NCBI RefSeq assembly: GCF_019393635.1
Contig: NC_057861.1
Location: forward strand, 91,928,827 to 91,992,826
Direction: 5' to 3'
DNA length: 64,000 nucleotides
Origin: Dromiciops gliroides
Lineage: Eukaryota; Chordata; Mammalia; Microbiotheria; Microbiotheriidae
Numbering within the stretch: position 1 is the first letter of the stretch; every line of letters begins with the position of its first letter. A program made the position numbers and the translations under genes. The notes under the pieces are model-generated. The model was not told the DNA's origin. It saw only the letters and a list, made by a program, of their open reading frames with translations, and ran no database searches. This document shows positions 22,437 through 33,689 of this stretch, piece by piece.

Positions 22437-22660
22437 CTGGAGTTTTTAACCTGAGTTTACCAAGGGGACCATGAATGGAATTCAGGGAGTCCATGAATTG
22501 AAATGGAAAACTATTTATTTCCATAGTTTACTATGACTCTTTTTTAAATTTTCTGAATTATATTTTATTCATTTAAAATATTATTCTGACATAGATCTAC
22601 AGATTTCAGCAGAAATCGCCAGAGGGATGCATGATGCTATAAAATAGATGAGAACCCCTG
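22437..22660. mobile_element. Small MITE-like DNA transposon remnant (hAT-type suspected)
   Basis: The ends ctggagtttttaacct and, inverted, caggggttctcatct are imperfect terminal inverted repeats. The inside has 'agggagtccatgaattg' and an AT-rich middle, typical of a mammalian MER-class non-autonomous DNA element of about 220 bp. The 8-bp flanks (22429-22436 and 22661-22668) match poorly, so the duplication is not confirmed. The family is not named with confidence. Confidence 0.5.
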
Positions 22661-22783
22661 TACTACTGCTATTGCTAATTCTCCTCTCCCTATGAATAAT
22701 TATTATAAACTAATTATAATCCCATAAAGTAATTAAAAAGATTAATAATTAATAATACTACCATTCATAATATAATCCTCAAG

Positions 22784-23060
22784 ACAGCTAGATGGCACAG
22801 GGTATACAGCACTGGGCCTGGAATCAGGAATATATGAGTTCAAAACCTGGTCTCAGACAATTATTAATTCCACGATCCTGGGCAAATCACTGTTTGCCTC
22901 AGACTAACTGTAAAATGCGGATAATAGTAGCACCTACCTCACAGAGTTGTTATGAGGGTCAAATGAAATAATATTTGTAAATATTGATGCGCAGAGCCTT
23001 GCTCATAGTAGGTGCTTAACAAATGCTTGTTCCCATTTCTCTTACCCTGCTAATAATAAC
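22784..23060 (+). mobile_element. MIR-like SINE
   Basis: A head 'agctagatggcacagggtat', a CORE with 'gatcctgggcaaatcac', 'gtagcacctacctcacagag' and the tail 'agtaggtgcttaacaaatgc'. It is moderately diverged. Confidence 0.75.
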
Positions 23061-23509
23061 AATATTAATGACAATAACAGCTGACATTTATGAATGTCAG
23101 TAGCATTTTCAAAGTGTTTTCCATCTCATCTGTGGTTCTGATTGTTCAGCTAAATACAGAAACTTTTGGTCATGAAGAAGTACAGAAAAATATTTTCATG
23201 GGAGGCCATTTCCCTGGGCCCTTTCAATGAATGTGTCTGTTGTAGTGCACACAAAAGCACTATAAAAGCCATAACCATCTTTCAAGAAAGTCCGATGGTA
23301 TCTGAAGCTTTATTTTTGTTGTTGGTTGTTTTAGTATGTCATAAAAAGAATGATAAATCATACAAAACTAGAGAATGGGAGTACAGTGCCATCTAGAAAT
23401 CATGGTTGCCAAGGGCAGCTTTCGGACTTTGGCTTGTACACATTATCTGGGATATGCCAGAATATCAAGTGAGCAAGGAGAAGGAATCTGGAGAGTAAAT
23501 CATGAATTA

Positions 23510-23690
23510 TAGGATAATAGATTTAGAGTTAACATGGATCTGAGAGATCATCAATTGAACCTCCTCATTTTGCAGATGAGGAAACTGAGACCATAATAAG
23601 TTAATTGCCTAAAGTTTGGAAAGTGTCTCAGGTAGGATTTGAATCTTGGTTATCCTGATTACAAGTGCAGTGATCTCTCAGTGATGCCAC
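23510..23690 (-). mobile_element. MIR-family SINE, old
   Basis: The plus strand reads 'gatctgagagatcatcaatt', 'attttgcagatgaggaaact' and 'gtaggatttgaatcttgg', an inverted MIR-type element. Confidence 0.65.
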
Positions 23691-23699
23691 TTTAAAAGA

Positions 23700-24830
23700 G
23701 ATTATGCAATCTTTGGAACTATGAGAACTACAACAAATATGTAAAAATGTATTATACCTATTTCTTCATCATCAAATATCACAGGGACTTCACCCAATAT
23801 CCTTGAAGACATCTTTGTTTTCTTCCAACATTGCAGAGGTACCAGTGGAGAACTCTGACTGTCTCTCTGTCATCCCTTTCTTTCTTCATACAATTTTTAT
23901 GACATTCCTGTTCTTCCTCAAAGTTCCTATGAAGTACTTAAAATAACCATTGCACAAAGGACAATTGAAAGGCACATGAGAGGTATGAGTAAGGTAAAAA
24001 ATATAAGTATTTAATCAAATCTGTACATACAGACTAAATGTTATATTTTGCAGCCTACTTACCCTTAACATATCCAGCCCCAATTTGTCAGTTGCCTGCT
24101 AGAATCCTTCTTAGATATTCTATGAGAATCTCAAACTCAATATATGCAAAACATTAGGTTAAAATGGCCATCACTGCCTAACTCAGAAAGATTTTATAAT
24201 CCAATGAAAATTTGTTTGTGAAAATCTTTGTAGTGGCAAAATGCTATAGCAATGGAAGACTGCATTACAGAAGAAAGAAGTATATTATCTTGGTAAAAGC
24301 ACAGCTTTTTATATTTTCCTAAAACTATGGGAACTGGAAAGAAATGATCTGGCTTGGGGAGAGTACCATAGGGCTATCATCTCTTTATATGTTTCTATTT
24401 AGAGAACTTAAAATCATGTTAAGTTTGAGGAAACTGCTCTTTTCACCCTGTGAAACTGTGGTAATTGCATTCTAGTAAAAAAATAAAAAAGAAAGAGAAG
24501 AGAAAAGAGAAGAGATGCATTTCATTGAGAGTCTTTGACTGAATGACTGAATGATCAGGGAATTTATAGAGGAAACTTCTTGATGGGTCATACATTTTAT
24601 CTGCTGATCTCTGTTACCTCTTCATGTTCTAAGAGGTAAGCATAGTTTTATCATTACTATCTATTGCTATGAGCCTGTTACTTTGTATTAAAAAAAATCA
24701 AGCTTCTAATTTTTCTGAATTACTGACCTATATATTCTATTATGTTCCAACTTCTCATTTCAAGTGACCAGGCCATTGTGTCACTTCCCAGGAATGTCCA
24801 AAATATATTATCTACAAGCTAACTATCCTC
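23700..24830. other. No recognised feature
   Basis: Over a kilobase of AT-rich sequence without a repeat or gene that I can identify, apart from a short AAG/GAGAA-rich purine run at 24478-24515. Confidence 0.4.
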
Positions 24831-24839
24831 CTCATCCTC

Positions 24840-25110
24840 TTCCCTCTGCAACCTGGACTTTGACCCATTCTCTGGGATTCTGGGAACATTCACACTTTCT
24901 TGCCTAGAACCTAATCCTGCATTTCCCTTCTAGGCCACTGAAAAAAATATTCCTTAATACCCATGCTCCCCCCTTTCCTTTCTAGATCTTTTTATTTGCG
25001 TGTACTCTTCCTCCATTAGAATGGAGGCAAGGACTGTCTTGCTTGCTTATATTTATATCTCCAGTGCTTAGCACAGTACTTGGTACATATCAACGGACAA
25101 TTATTCATTT
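24840..25110 (+). mobile_element. L2 3' end, diverged
   Basis: The tail text 'tccattagaatggaggcaag', 'gactgtcttgc' and 'ccagtgcttagcacagtact' matches the L2 3' end. The upstream part is weak. Confidence 0.55.
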
Positions 25111-25439
25111 TTGGTTGGATTTTTATTTGTCTTTGTTGTATAAGTGCTTTTCTTGTAGGCAGAAAAATTGCTATGGCTTGTTTTCTTATCCATTTTACAA
25201 GTCTGTTTGAGTTCATGACTTCCTAAACTCTTAGACCTCCACCTCAGCTTCATGTCAGCAACACTGGCATGCCTCCATTTCTAACAGCCTCTGATTGATG
25301 AGTTTGTCCCTGAACCTTAATTGGAGGAAGTATCCATGATAGCCACTCTCTCTCCAAATTTGCTTTAATCCCTGACTCCTCAGACTTCTTCTGGACATTT
25401 GACCCCACTTCTGGGACAGTCACCTCCTCCCCACCTTTT

Positions 25440-25760
25440 CGGCTGCAATATATTATATAGTATTCCTTCTTTAGTAGTATTCCTTCTTTAGATTGTAAGC
25501 TTCTTGAGGGAAATGAATATATTGCTTTTTTGCTTATATATTCCCATAACTTTATACAATGCCTGACACATTGTAAATATCAATAGCAATTGCCTAATAA
25601 ACATTTATTTAAATGCCTGTTATGTGCCAGGAATTGTGCAAAGCACTGTAGTTACAAAGAAATGTGTAAAATAGTCCCTCTTCTTAAGGAATTCGTAATG
25701 TAATGGGGGGAATACAACACAAAGAAGGAAAATTTAAAGTGGAGAGAAGAAAAAAGAAGG
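25440..25760. mobile_element. Two L2 3' ends, tail to tail
   Basis: Bases 25440-25612 read as a plus-strand L2 tail ('agattgtaagcttcttgagg', 'atgcctgacacattg', 'cctaataaacatttattt'). Bases about 25600-25760 read as a minus-strand L2 tail ('atgtgccaggaattgtgcaa', 'cttaaggaattcgtaatg'). Confidence 0.6.
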
Positions 25761-25920
25761 GTGAGGACATGATGAAATCCTGCAACCAAGGTAGGAAATG
25801 ATCTAAAGAAGTATAATTTATGAAGTTGACTTCATCTTGTAGGACAATGAGTTTCTGAAAATTATGAAGTCTAGAACAGCCAGGTGGGAAATGATGTTCA
25901 TAATTAAAGATTTATCAATC

Positions 25921-26043
25921 TATCCATCCATCCATCCATCCATCCATCCATCCATCCATCCATCCATCCATCCATCCATCCATCCATCCATCCACCTATC
26001 TATCCTATCCTATTGATCTATCCATCCATCCATCTATCTATCA
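25921..26043. repeat. (ATCC)n / (ATCT)n tetranucleotide tract
   Basis: About 18 uninterrupted ATCC units to 25993, then a degenerate mixture of CTAT and ATCC units. Confidence 0.97.
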
Positions 26044-26589
26044 CGTCTCTATTAAGCTACCATTTTATAGGATTATGTAATTTATTTAAATTTCAGGGTA
26101 CAGTTATTAGTTTTTTTCTTACATTTATCACATTGATTCTTATCTCCTTCCTCAATTTTAACAAAGCAATTTATAGTCCCTTTGATTAGTTTTGGTTACC
26201 TTTTTTTGATACTAGTCTATTCCTTCAGATACTGTTCCTCTCTTTCCATTTATCTGCACCATTTACTTCTACTACTCCCCAAATTGTTTATCTTTCTATT
26301 TATGCAATTCTTTGCTAACTTTCATGTATACATGTGTATACATGTCTCTCCCTATCAAATGTAAACTACTTTAAGGGAGGGAATGGTTTTGCACTTAGCA
26401 CAGTACTGGTCATATAATAAGTATAAACATTAATTGATTATTCAGTTATTTATTTAATTGTTCTTTCCACTTTAAACATTTTCCTTTCTCTACCCATGTG
26501 ATACTATCATTGAAAATATTCCCACTTCCCATTCATGAACCACTTAACTTAATTGGGATTTTTTAAAGAAGAAAATAACCATTCTAAGT

Positions 26590-27470
26590 ATTTTCTTTTT
26601 AAAAATATTTTCTGCTTTTCCAATTACATTTAGAGACAATTTTTAGTATTCATTTTTTTTTTTTTTTGCAGGGCAATGAGGGTTAAGTGACTTGCCCAGG
26701 GTCACACAGCTAGTAAGTGTCAAGTGTCTGAGGCCGGATTTGAACTCAGGTACTCCTTAATCCAGGGCTGGTGCTTTACCACTGTGCTATCTAGCTGCCC
26801 CCTTTAGTATTCATTTTTAAAATTTGGAGTTCCAAGTTTCCTCCCTTTCTTCTGCCCTCATTGAGAAGGCAAGCAAGTTGATATGGGTTATGCATGTTCA
26901 TTCTGGCAAAACATATTTCTATATTAGGATATTAGTTATGTTGTGAATGAAAACGCAAAGAAAAACAAAGTAAAAATATGTTTCAATCTTCATTCTCTTC
27001 AATCCGTGTAGTCTCTGGAGGTAGATAACATTTTGCAGTATTTCATTCAGAATTGTCTTGGATCTTGTACTGCTGAGAATAGCTAAGTCAGTCATCATTG
27101 ATCAATGTTCAATGTTGCTTTTAGTGAATATCTTTTTCTCCTAACTCTGCTCATTTTACTTTACATCAGTTCATGTAAGTATTCCCTGTTGTTTCTGAGC
27201 ACATTCACCTTTTCATTTCTTATAGAACAATAATATTCCATCACAATAATATGCCACAATTTGTTTAGTTGCTCCCAAATTGATAGGCTTCTCCTCAATT
27301 CCCAACTCTTTGATGCCACAAAAATACCTGCTAAAATTTTTCTTACATATAGGTTCTTTTCCCTTTTTTTAACTCTATAAGATATAGACCTAGTAATGGT
27401 ATTGCTAGGTGAAAGGTTATGCATGGTTTGATAGCCCTTTGGAATAATTCCAAATTAGAAGAAAAACTGG
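26590..27470 (-). mobile_element. L1 3' fragment, split by a SINE
   Basis: Inverted L1 3' UTR and ORF2 C-terminus. The minus strand at 27424-27161 encodes KSWELRRSLSIWEQLNKLW and MEYYCSIRNEK, matching the L1 C-terminus. A SINE at 26658-26802 interrupts the 3' UTR. At 27455-27470 it abuts L1 ORF1 text in the opposite orientation. Confidence 0.8.
26658..26802 (-). mobile_element. WSINE1-like SINE in L1
   Basis: Inverted SINE with a T15-class tail. The target-site duplication tttagtattcattttt lies at 26642-26657 and 26803-26818, a perfect 16-bp match. Confidence 0.96.
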
Positions 27471-28262
27471 GGAAAGATATGAGAGAAATGAGAGTTACAC
27501 AAAAGAATTATGGGAAAAAAAGAGTCAACTGCTTTCAAAAGAAGCACAAAAATTGACTGAAGAAAATAATCTTAAAAAGTAGAGTAGGCCAAATGGAAAA
27601 GGAGTCACAAAAGCTAACTGAAGAAAATAATACCTAAAAAATTAGAATTTGGAAGGTGGAAGCTAATGACTCTATGAGACATCAAGCATCAGTCAAATAG
27701 TATCAAATGAATGAAAAAAATATAAAATATTTCATCAGAAAAACAACTGAACTGGAAAATAAATTTATGGGAAATAATTTAAGAATTATTGAACTACTAC
27801 CTGAAAGCCCTGATAAAAAAGAGCCTTGACAACATCTTTCAAGAAAATATCAAGGAAAACTGCCCTGATATCCTGGAACCAGAGGTAAAATAGTCATTGA
27901 AAGAAGATACTGATCACCTCCTGAAAGAGATCCCAAAATAATAATTCCAAGGAAGATTGTACCTAAATTCCAGAATTATCAGGTTAAGGAGAAAATATTG
28001 TAAGCATCCAGAAAGAAACAGTTAAAATATCAAGGTGCTATAGTCAGGATTGCTCAAGATTTATCAGCTTCAATATTAAAGGATCAGAGGGCTTGAAATA
28101 TGATATTCAGGGAGGCAAAAAAGTTTGGATTGCAACCAAGAATCTACTATCCAGAAAAATAGAGCATAATATTTCCGGGGAAAAGATGAACATTCAAGGA
28201 AATAAGGGACTTTCATATTTTGCTCTTAGTAAAACAACCCTTCCCCTCAAAAAATGTAATAA
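27455..28262 (+). mobile_element. L1 ORF1 region fragment, inverted relative to its neighbour
   Basis: Plus-strand text such as 'aaattgactgaagaaaataa', 'actgaactggaaaataaatt', 'agaattattgaactactacc' and 'gcaaccaagaatctactatc' corresponds to L1 ORF1 (coiled coil, RNA-binding part and C-terminal part). Several stops interrupt it. It lies head-to-head with the minus-strand L1 3' fragment to its left. Confidence 0.75.
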
Positions 28263-28569
28263 TTCAGAAATTATGTAGGTGTGTCCTTTATTGGAAGTCC
28301 CTCTGCATCTTGTATCATAGGACCAAATTCTACACTGCTCCCCAACCCTTACTATGACAGCTAACCCTTTCATGTTGTCCTATGATTGATTCTATGATAT
28401 TTCTCTATAACCCTGGCTTTTGGTTATTTCCATGGTTTTATACAAATCCTGCCCTGATGTAATATGAAACCCTAAGAAACACACATAACACTTGTTCAGA
28501 GAAGTTGGTCTCCTAACATGACACCACTCTGATATTTATTTTTATTTTCAGAAAATCCCTATCTCTAGC

Positions 28570-28790
28570 CAAAGACATGGACCTACACACATGTGTACAT
28601 ATGTGCATGTGTGTGCATGTGTGCATGTATATGTGCATGTATAATCCTTAATAAGAGGAAAAATCTTAATACCTCAAAAAGTAGAATGGTAATATATAAA
28701 CAATTAAGTGAATAGCCCTCTATCTATAGATATACCTATATAGATACACACATGTGTGTATGTGTTTGTACATGTGTGCATGTGTGTATA
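28570..28790. repeat. TGTG/CATG-rich degenerate microsatellite
   Basis: Two clusters (28585-28645 and 28715-28790) of TGTGCATG and ACATGTG-type units flank ordinary sequence. Confidence 0.8.
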
Positions 28791-28829
28791 GCATGGAAGT
28801 TAGCTTTTCTTTTCCCTCTGGCAGTGATG

Positions 28830-29345
28830 TACAAATTTGACCTCTAGGATCAAATACACAATTCTCTGTGGAACTTTTAAAGCCCTCCATAATCTGCTGC
28901 TTCCCTTCTTTGTAGTCTTCTTAAATTTTACACTCTCCCTCTTTGACCTACTGAGCCTGCTCCTCACTGATCCTTGGTAAGACTCTTCATTTCCAAACTC
29001 TGAGCATTTTCACTGGCTGCCTACCCTATCTAGAGCCCTTTCCCTTATCATCTTTGCCTCCTGGCTTCCTTCAAGTCTCCTTTAAAATTCCATGTTCTGG
29101 GGGCAGCTAGGTGGTGCAGTGGATAAGACACCGGCCCTGGATTCAGGAGGCCCTGAGTTCAAATCCAGCCCCAGACACTTGACACTAGCTGTGTGACCCT
29201 GGGCAAGTTACTTAACCCTCATTGCCCTGCAAAAATATTCCATGTTCTACAAGTTCTCTTCCTTCATGTTTCCAATCGTTCCCCTGCTCAAACTATCATC
29301 CATACAAATGCCACAATAATCTACCTAAGTAACAGATCTGATTAG
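28830..29345 (+). mobile_element. L2 3' part, split by a SINE
   Basis: L2 text: 'gacctctaggatcaaatac', 'agccctccataatctgctgc', 'attttcactggctgcctacc', 'tgcctcctggcttccttcaa'. The SINE at 29099-29236 splits it at 'attccatgttct', and the L2 resumes after the second copy of that word. Confidence 0.8.
29099..29236 (+). mobile_element. WSINE1-like SINE in L2
   Basis: The head 'ggggcagctaggtggtgcag' is near the family form. The CORE is 'ctagctgtgtgaccctgggc' and the end is 'ccctcattgccctgcaaaaa'. The perfect 12-bp duplication attccatgttct lies at 29087-29098 and 29237-29248. Confidence 0.96.
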
Positions 29346-29382
29346 GTCATCCCACATAAAATAGGTAAAAGATATATAGAAT

Positions 29383-29456
<74 letters not shown>
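29383..29456. repeat. (GATA)n microsatellite
   Basis: About 18 perfect GATA units. Confidence 0.98.
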
Positions 29457-29457
<1 letters not shown>

Positions 29458-29461
29458 GATA

Positions 29462-29600
29462 GCTAGTAAAAGCTTTTATTGAGTGTTTGCCATGTGCTAA
29501 ACAATGTGCTTTACAAATGAAAGTAAAAAGATAGTCCCTGAGCTGAAAAGGGAGTGATGGGAGTAAGGAAAGTCTTTTCATGTGGGGACAAGGTGAAGAG
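29462..29600 (-). mobile_element. L2 3' end, diverged
   Basis: The plus strand reads 'cttttattgagtgtttgcca', 'tgtgctaaacaatgtgc' and 'agatagtccctgagc', an inverted L2 tail. Confidence 0.55.
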
Positions 29601-29659
29601 GAGATAGTATGGGCCAGCAAAAGCTAGCCCATGTTGAAGTAGAGGATGATGGCTGGCAT

Positions 29660-30175
29660 GAATACTTTCTCCAACAAGAGTTTAAGAGGAATTCACCAAA
29701 CAGGAATCTTCTCACCTCCCCATTGCTTCTAGAATTGAATATATACTCCACTGTTTTGCATTTAAAGTCCTCCACAACTTTCCTCTTGTCCACTTTTTCA
29801 GACATATTATCATTACTTTGTTCTACATGTTACATCCAAGAAAACTGGTCTACTTATTGATCCCCAAATTGGATATTCCATCTCTAATCTCTCTTCTTTT
29901 GCTTCATCTGTCCCACAATATTGGAATGAATTCCATAACCCTGCTCTATAGAATCCTTAGTTTCCTTCAAGTCTCAACTCAGGTGACATCTCCAAAAAGA
30001 AACATTTTCTAATATTTCCATTTGTCTCTCCCACTTCTAATTATCTTCAATTTACTTAACTGTTTACATGGCATAGTCTGCCAGTACAATGTAAGTCCTT
30101 TGAGGCAAAAGACTAATTTTTTGCTTTGTCTCTTCAGCACTGTATAGCACTATGCCTGGTACCTAATATATTTTG
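29660..30175 (+). mobile_element. L2-type LINE 3' part, old
   Basis: Diverged L2-like text: 'catttaaagtcctccacaac', 'cttcaagtctcaactcaggt', 'acaatgtaagtcctttgagg' and a tail 'actatgcctggtacctaata'. Confidence 0.6.
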
Positions 30176-30204
30176 TAGTATTGTTGATGTTGGTGTTGTT
30201 GGTG

Positions 30205-30375
30205 TTGTTGTTTGTCCTTCTTTCTCTAAGATGACCATGACATTGGGAGGTGATGTCATGATTTGCAGTATACTGGATTTAAGTGAGGGAGGGCTATGCA
30301 AAGTCTCCAGCCTCACTCTATCCTCCAGAGCCATCTGGGTCCAGTGGCACAATATGCATCAGGATAACTGGAGAT
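30205..30375 (+). repeat. Unnamed interspersed repeat, head segment copy 1
   Basis: It contains 'ttgtccttctttctctaaga', 'tgatgtcatgatttgcagta', 'ctccagagccatctgggtcc' and 'ggagatggccctggatg'. The same arrangement occurs inverted at 39167-39402 and again at 44414-44790, so it is an interspersed family. An RTE-related origin is a guess. It runs directly into SINE text at 30376 with no oligo-T. Confidence 0.65.
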
Positions 30376-30517
30376 GGCCCTGGATGGACAGTTGAGGTTA
30401 AGTGATTTGCCCAGGGTCACACAGCTAATAAGTGTCAAGTGTCTGAGGCAGAATTTGAACTCATTTCTTCCTGACTCCAGAGTCAGTGCTCTATCCACTG
30501 TGCCACCTAACTACCTC
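30376..30517 (-). mobile_element. WSINE1-like SINE text without an A tail
   Basis: Inverted SINE body ('gttaagtgatttgcccaggg', 'gccacctaactacctc'). Unlike the other copies, it has no T-run on its left, where it is joined directly to the repeat at 30205-30375. It may be part of a composite element rather than an independent insertion. Confidence 0.75.
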
Positions 30518-30789
30518 TAATATGTTTCTTAATCATTTGTAGAATGATATGCTGTAAAATAAAGTTTCTATAATGGAAGAACTCTCATAAACTGGGCAGC
30601 CACAACTGTAGTCACGAAAAACAAAGGTCAACTTAACCTGTGAACTCCTTTCTTGTAGTGCCTTTGACTCATGGATGGATATATATGTTGTTGTTTTTTG
30701 TTTTGTTTTGTATTTTGTTTTGTTCCTGCAGGGCCTGCCGTTACTCAGGCAAGTGTTAGTTTCCTACCTTCCCCAATTCAAGACATTAA

Positions 30790-31800
30790 ACTTTTAAAAA
30801 ATCATCTATTCTGCCCATGACTCTATTCTACATGTTGAAGAAATACAGAGATGAATTTACATAGGTCTAATCCTCAAGGAGCTTAGAATCCAAGATGGAA
30901 ATAAATTCTTTATACAAATAGCTAGTGTTTATTCTCCAGTAGAATGTGTGTTATGAAGAGTGTTCCAGATTTGAATTCTGGGGAGCTGTTATTGAATCCT
31001 TGCTCTGTTTTTTACTTACTGTTTGATTTCAAGGAGGTCATTTAGCCACCTTAGGCCTTATTTTTTTCATCTGTAAAATGAGGGGTTAGAATTTCTATCC
31101 TCTAAGATTCCTTTCAGCTTTAAATCTATGATCTGATGAACTACTCAAGGAAAGGTTTAGAAAACATACTATAGAAACTGAAGGGAAAATAACTGCAACT
31201 TTGATATAGCAGAGAAAGTGTTATGGTAGAAGTGACATTTGAGTTAGCCCTTGAAGGGAAGGACTTCCAAAGTTAGATATGTCAGAGGAAGTATTTCTAG
31301 GAGTAGGAATCATAACAGACAAAGAAGGGACATTAGGAGGAGCAGTTCATTCCAAGTATAAAGGCAGTTTGAATCAAAGCAGGCATGGAATGAGAATGAG
31401 GGAAATTTAGTAACCTTGTTTAGTAAGAATATAAAGTCGAAAAGTCAAAAATGTAAAAAAAAATAACAAGTTGAGTTATGGAAGATTGTTTTGTAGCCTG
31501 AATGCAAGAAGAAGCAGTTTTTATTTTGCTTGGCAGCAGATAGTCATTGATGATTTAAAGTGAGAGAAGGAGTCTACTGTGAGGATTACTCAAGCACTAC
31601 TGTGAAAGATTGATTGGAACAGGGAAAGATTAGAGAGCAATTAGGAAGTTATTACAATAATCCAGGCAAGATGTGATGAAGACCTGATATATGTCATGAA
31701 CAGCGGAAGTGGAAGTAGGAGCTAAATATAAAAAAGAATTGTAAATATAGAAGTCACAGGATTTGACAATGATATGGGAAAGGGAAGAGTCAATAATGAC
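30790..31800 (-). mobile_element. L2 3' half, interrupted by a MIR-like SINE
   Basis: The plus strand reads 'ctcaaggagcttagaatcca', then 'gacatttgagttagcccttg', then 'ttacaataatccaggcaaga', which is the reverse complement of L2 3'-end and ORF text. A plus-strand MIR-like element at 30905-31140 interrupts it. It is very diverged. Confidence 0.6.
30905..31140 (+). mobile_element. MIR-like SINE, old
   Basis: 'gatttgaattctgggg', 'ttttcatctgtaaaatgagg' and the tail 'tcctttcagctttaaatcta'. It lies within the inverted L2. Confidence 0.6.
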
Positions 31801-31809
31801 TGAATCAGA

Positions 31810-31995
31810 GCCTTTTTAGGATAGTAGAAAGAACACTGAATTTGGAGCCAGAGTACCTGGGTACAAAACCTATCTCAATTAGTAACTACCTACGTGGCCT
31901 TTGGCAACTTCAATGGGCATCATTTTCTTCATCTGTAAATGAGGAGATTGGACTAGGCAGCCTCAAAGGCCCCTTTCAGTTTTATATCAATGATT
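31810..31995 (+). mobile_element. MIR-like SINE, old
   Basis: 'gaacactgaatttggagcca', 'cttcatctgtaaatgaggag' and 'aaaggcccctttcagtttta' correspond to a MIR-type head, centre and tail. Confidence 0.6.
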
Positions 31996-32084
31996 TAAGT
32001 CTGGAAACCTGCATGACTCAGCCTGTGGTGGTACCATTAATAGAAATTGAGAAGTTGTCTGTGTATGGGACTCTTAGTATTTGG

Positions 32085-32345
32085 TAATATCATTATCTAT
32101 GCCTGGAATGTAGTCTTTCTCTTACCTCTCCTTCAAAATCCACCTGAAATTATACTTCTGCCATGAAGTATTCTGTTCTCCTTATCTGAGTATATTACTT
32201 TCTTCAAGTGATCTCATGTCCCTTTGTACTTTTCTTATACAAGTAGCATATTCAGATTTATGTTGCCTCTAGTTTGTGAATTCCCTATATTCTTAATTGG
32301 ATTATAAATTCTTTAAGGGCCGGTTTCATGTTTATTATTATTGAG
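32085..32345 (+). mobile_element. L2 3' end, diverged
   Basis: 'atgcctggaatgtagtcttt', 'cttcaaaatccacctgaaat' and 'attggattataaattcttta' follow the order of the L2 3' UTR. Confidence 0.6.
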
Positions 32346-32354
32346 ACAAATAGT

Positions 32355-32560
32355 CATTGCAGTGGGCAGAATGTTGGACTTGTATTCAAGAAGATCTTGT
32401 CTAAGCAACCTACTACTTATGACCATGGTTAAGTCATATCATCTCTCATAGGTTCAGGTTTTTGTTGTTGGTTTGTTTGTTTTTTTATCTGAAATTGAGA
32501 AGAAAAATAGCACCTAGCTCACAAGGTTGTTTCAAGGATTTAATGAGAGAATATATAAAG
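32355..32560 (+). mobile_element. MIR-like SINE, old
   Basis: 'cagtgggcagaatgttggac', 'gaccatggttaagtcatatc' and 'atagcacctagctcacaagg', with a GTTT expansion in the middle. Confidence 0.6.
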
Positions 32561-32574
32561 TCAACTCAACAATA

Positions 32575-32835
32575 AGCATTTATTAGTATCAGAGAGCCAA
32601 TAAACATTATTAAGCACCTACTGTGTGACAGGCATTGGGATAAACCTGAAGGTACAAAGAAAAGCGAAAGATAGGCTCTGCTCCCAAGGAATTCCCAGTC
32701 TAATGGGGGGAATAATATGGAAACAACTATGTACAAACAAAATGTATACAGGATAAATTACAGGTAATATCCATGAGGTGGCAACAGCAAGAAAGGTGAT
32801 TGGCAAAGGATTCTTACAGGAGGTTGGACTTGAGA
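32575..32835 (-). mobile_element. L2 3' end
   Basis: The plus strand reads 'cacctactgtgtgacaggca', 'cccaaggaattcccagtcta' and 'gtatacaggataaattacag', the inverted L2 tail. Confidence 0.7.
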
Positions 32836-32897
32836 TGGGATAGACAAACCAAAAAGTACTTACTAATGCTACCATAACCACCACTTCTACTACCACT

Positions 32898-32967
32898 CTT
32901 CTTCTTCTTCTTCTTCTTCTTCTTCTTCTTCTTCTTCTTCTTCTTCTTCTTCTTCTTCTTCTTCTTT
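32898..32967. repeat. (CTT)n microsatellite
   Basis: About 23 CTT units, almost perfect. Minus-strand poly-Lys frames here are not genes. Confidence 0.98.
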
Positions 32968-33019
32968 TCCTCTTCTTTTCTTATTCTTCTTATTACTCCT
33001 TCTTCTGTATTCAAAACAT

Positions 33020-33480
33020 CCTCAAAAGTTGTTTTAGAATCTGTTTTAGTTCTTTGAAGTTTGTCATTAAAGCTGTCTTCAACCTGCCTACTCATTTTTT
33101 TAATCTCCTAAAGATGTCGTTAGCCACACATTTTTCCCCTTCCTTTGAAATATGTCCTCAGATTGGTACAATCTTCATCTAATGAAATTTCATAAACCTC
33201 TCAGTGAATAGCATAATCATGTGCCTTATAAGGGCTTCATTAAGCACTCCAAGGCTAGAAAATGACCTTTCATGTACAAAGGGTGTCAGATTTGGGGAGC
33301 ATACTCTGTCTCATAAATTAAATTCTAAAAACTAGGTTCTTCAACTTATATTTACTTGGAATCCAGGTATGTGCAAGTACACTCTAGACAATTAGAACAT
33401 GTGAGTGAGAAGAAGCCAGTATGTCTTCCCACATTTATTTATTTATTTATTATACATTTAAGAAAAGCAGAGTCCTATAA
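33020..33480. other. No recognised feature
   Basis: AT-rich sequence with a short ATTT run near 33433-33460. I see no gene and no repeat that I can name. Confidence 0.4.
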
Positions 33481-33499
33481 GTTTGTACCAGTGATTCTG

Positions 33500-33668
33500 T
33501 GTTTTTGATTTGTTTTGTTTTTTGGTTTTTGTGTGTGTGTGAGGCAATTGGGGTTAAGTGACTTGTCCAGGGTCACACAGCTAGTGTCAAGTGTCTGAGG
33601 CTGGATTTGAACTCAGGTCCTCCTGAATCCAGAACCAGTGCTCTATCCACTGTGCCTCGTAGCTGCCC
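33500..33668 (-). mobile_element. WSINE1-like SINE
   Basis: Inverted SINE with a GT-containing tail. The perfect 16-bp duplication tgtaccagtgattctg lies at 33484-33499 and 33669-33684. Confidence 0.96.
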
Positions 33669-33689
33669 TGTACCAGTGATTCTGAGAAT

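Noticed and set aside
25921-26043. Regular short repeats that could look like a CRISPR array
   Set aside because: Units are 4 bp without spacers, and the sequence is vertebrate. It is a microsatellite.
32814-33095. Poly-Lys frame
   Set aside because: Translation of the CTT microsatellite on the minus strand.
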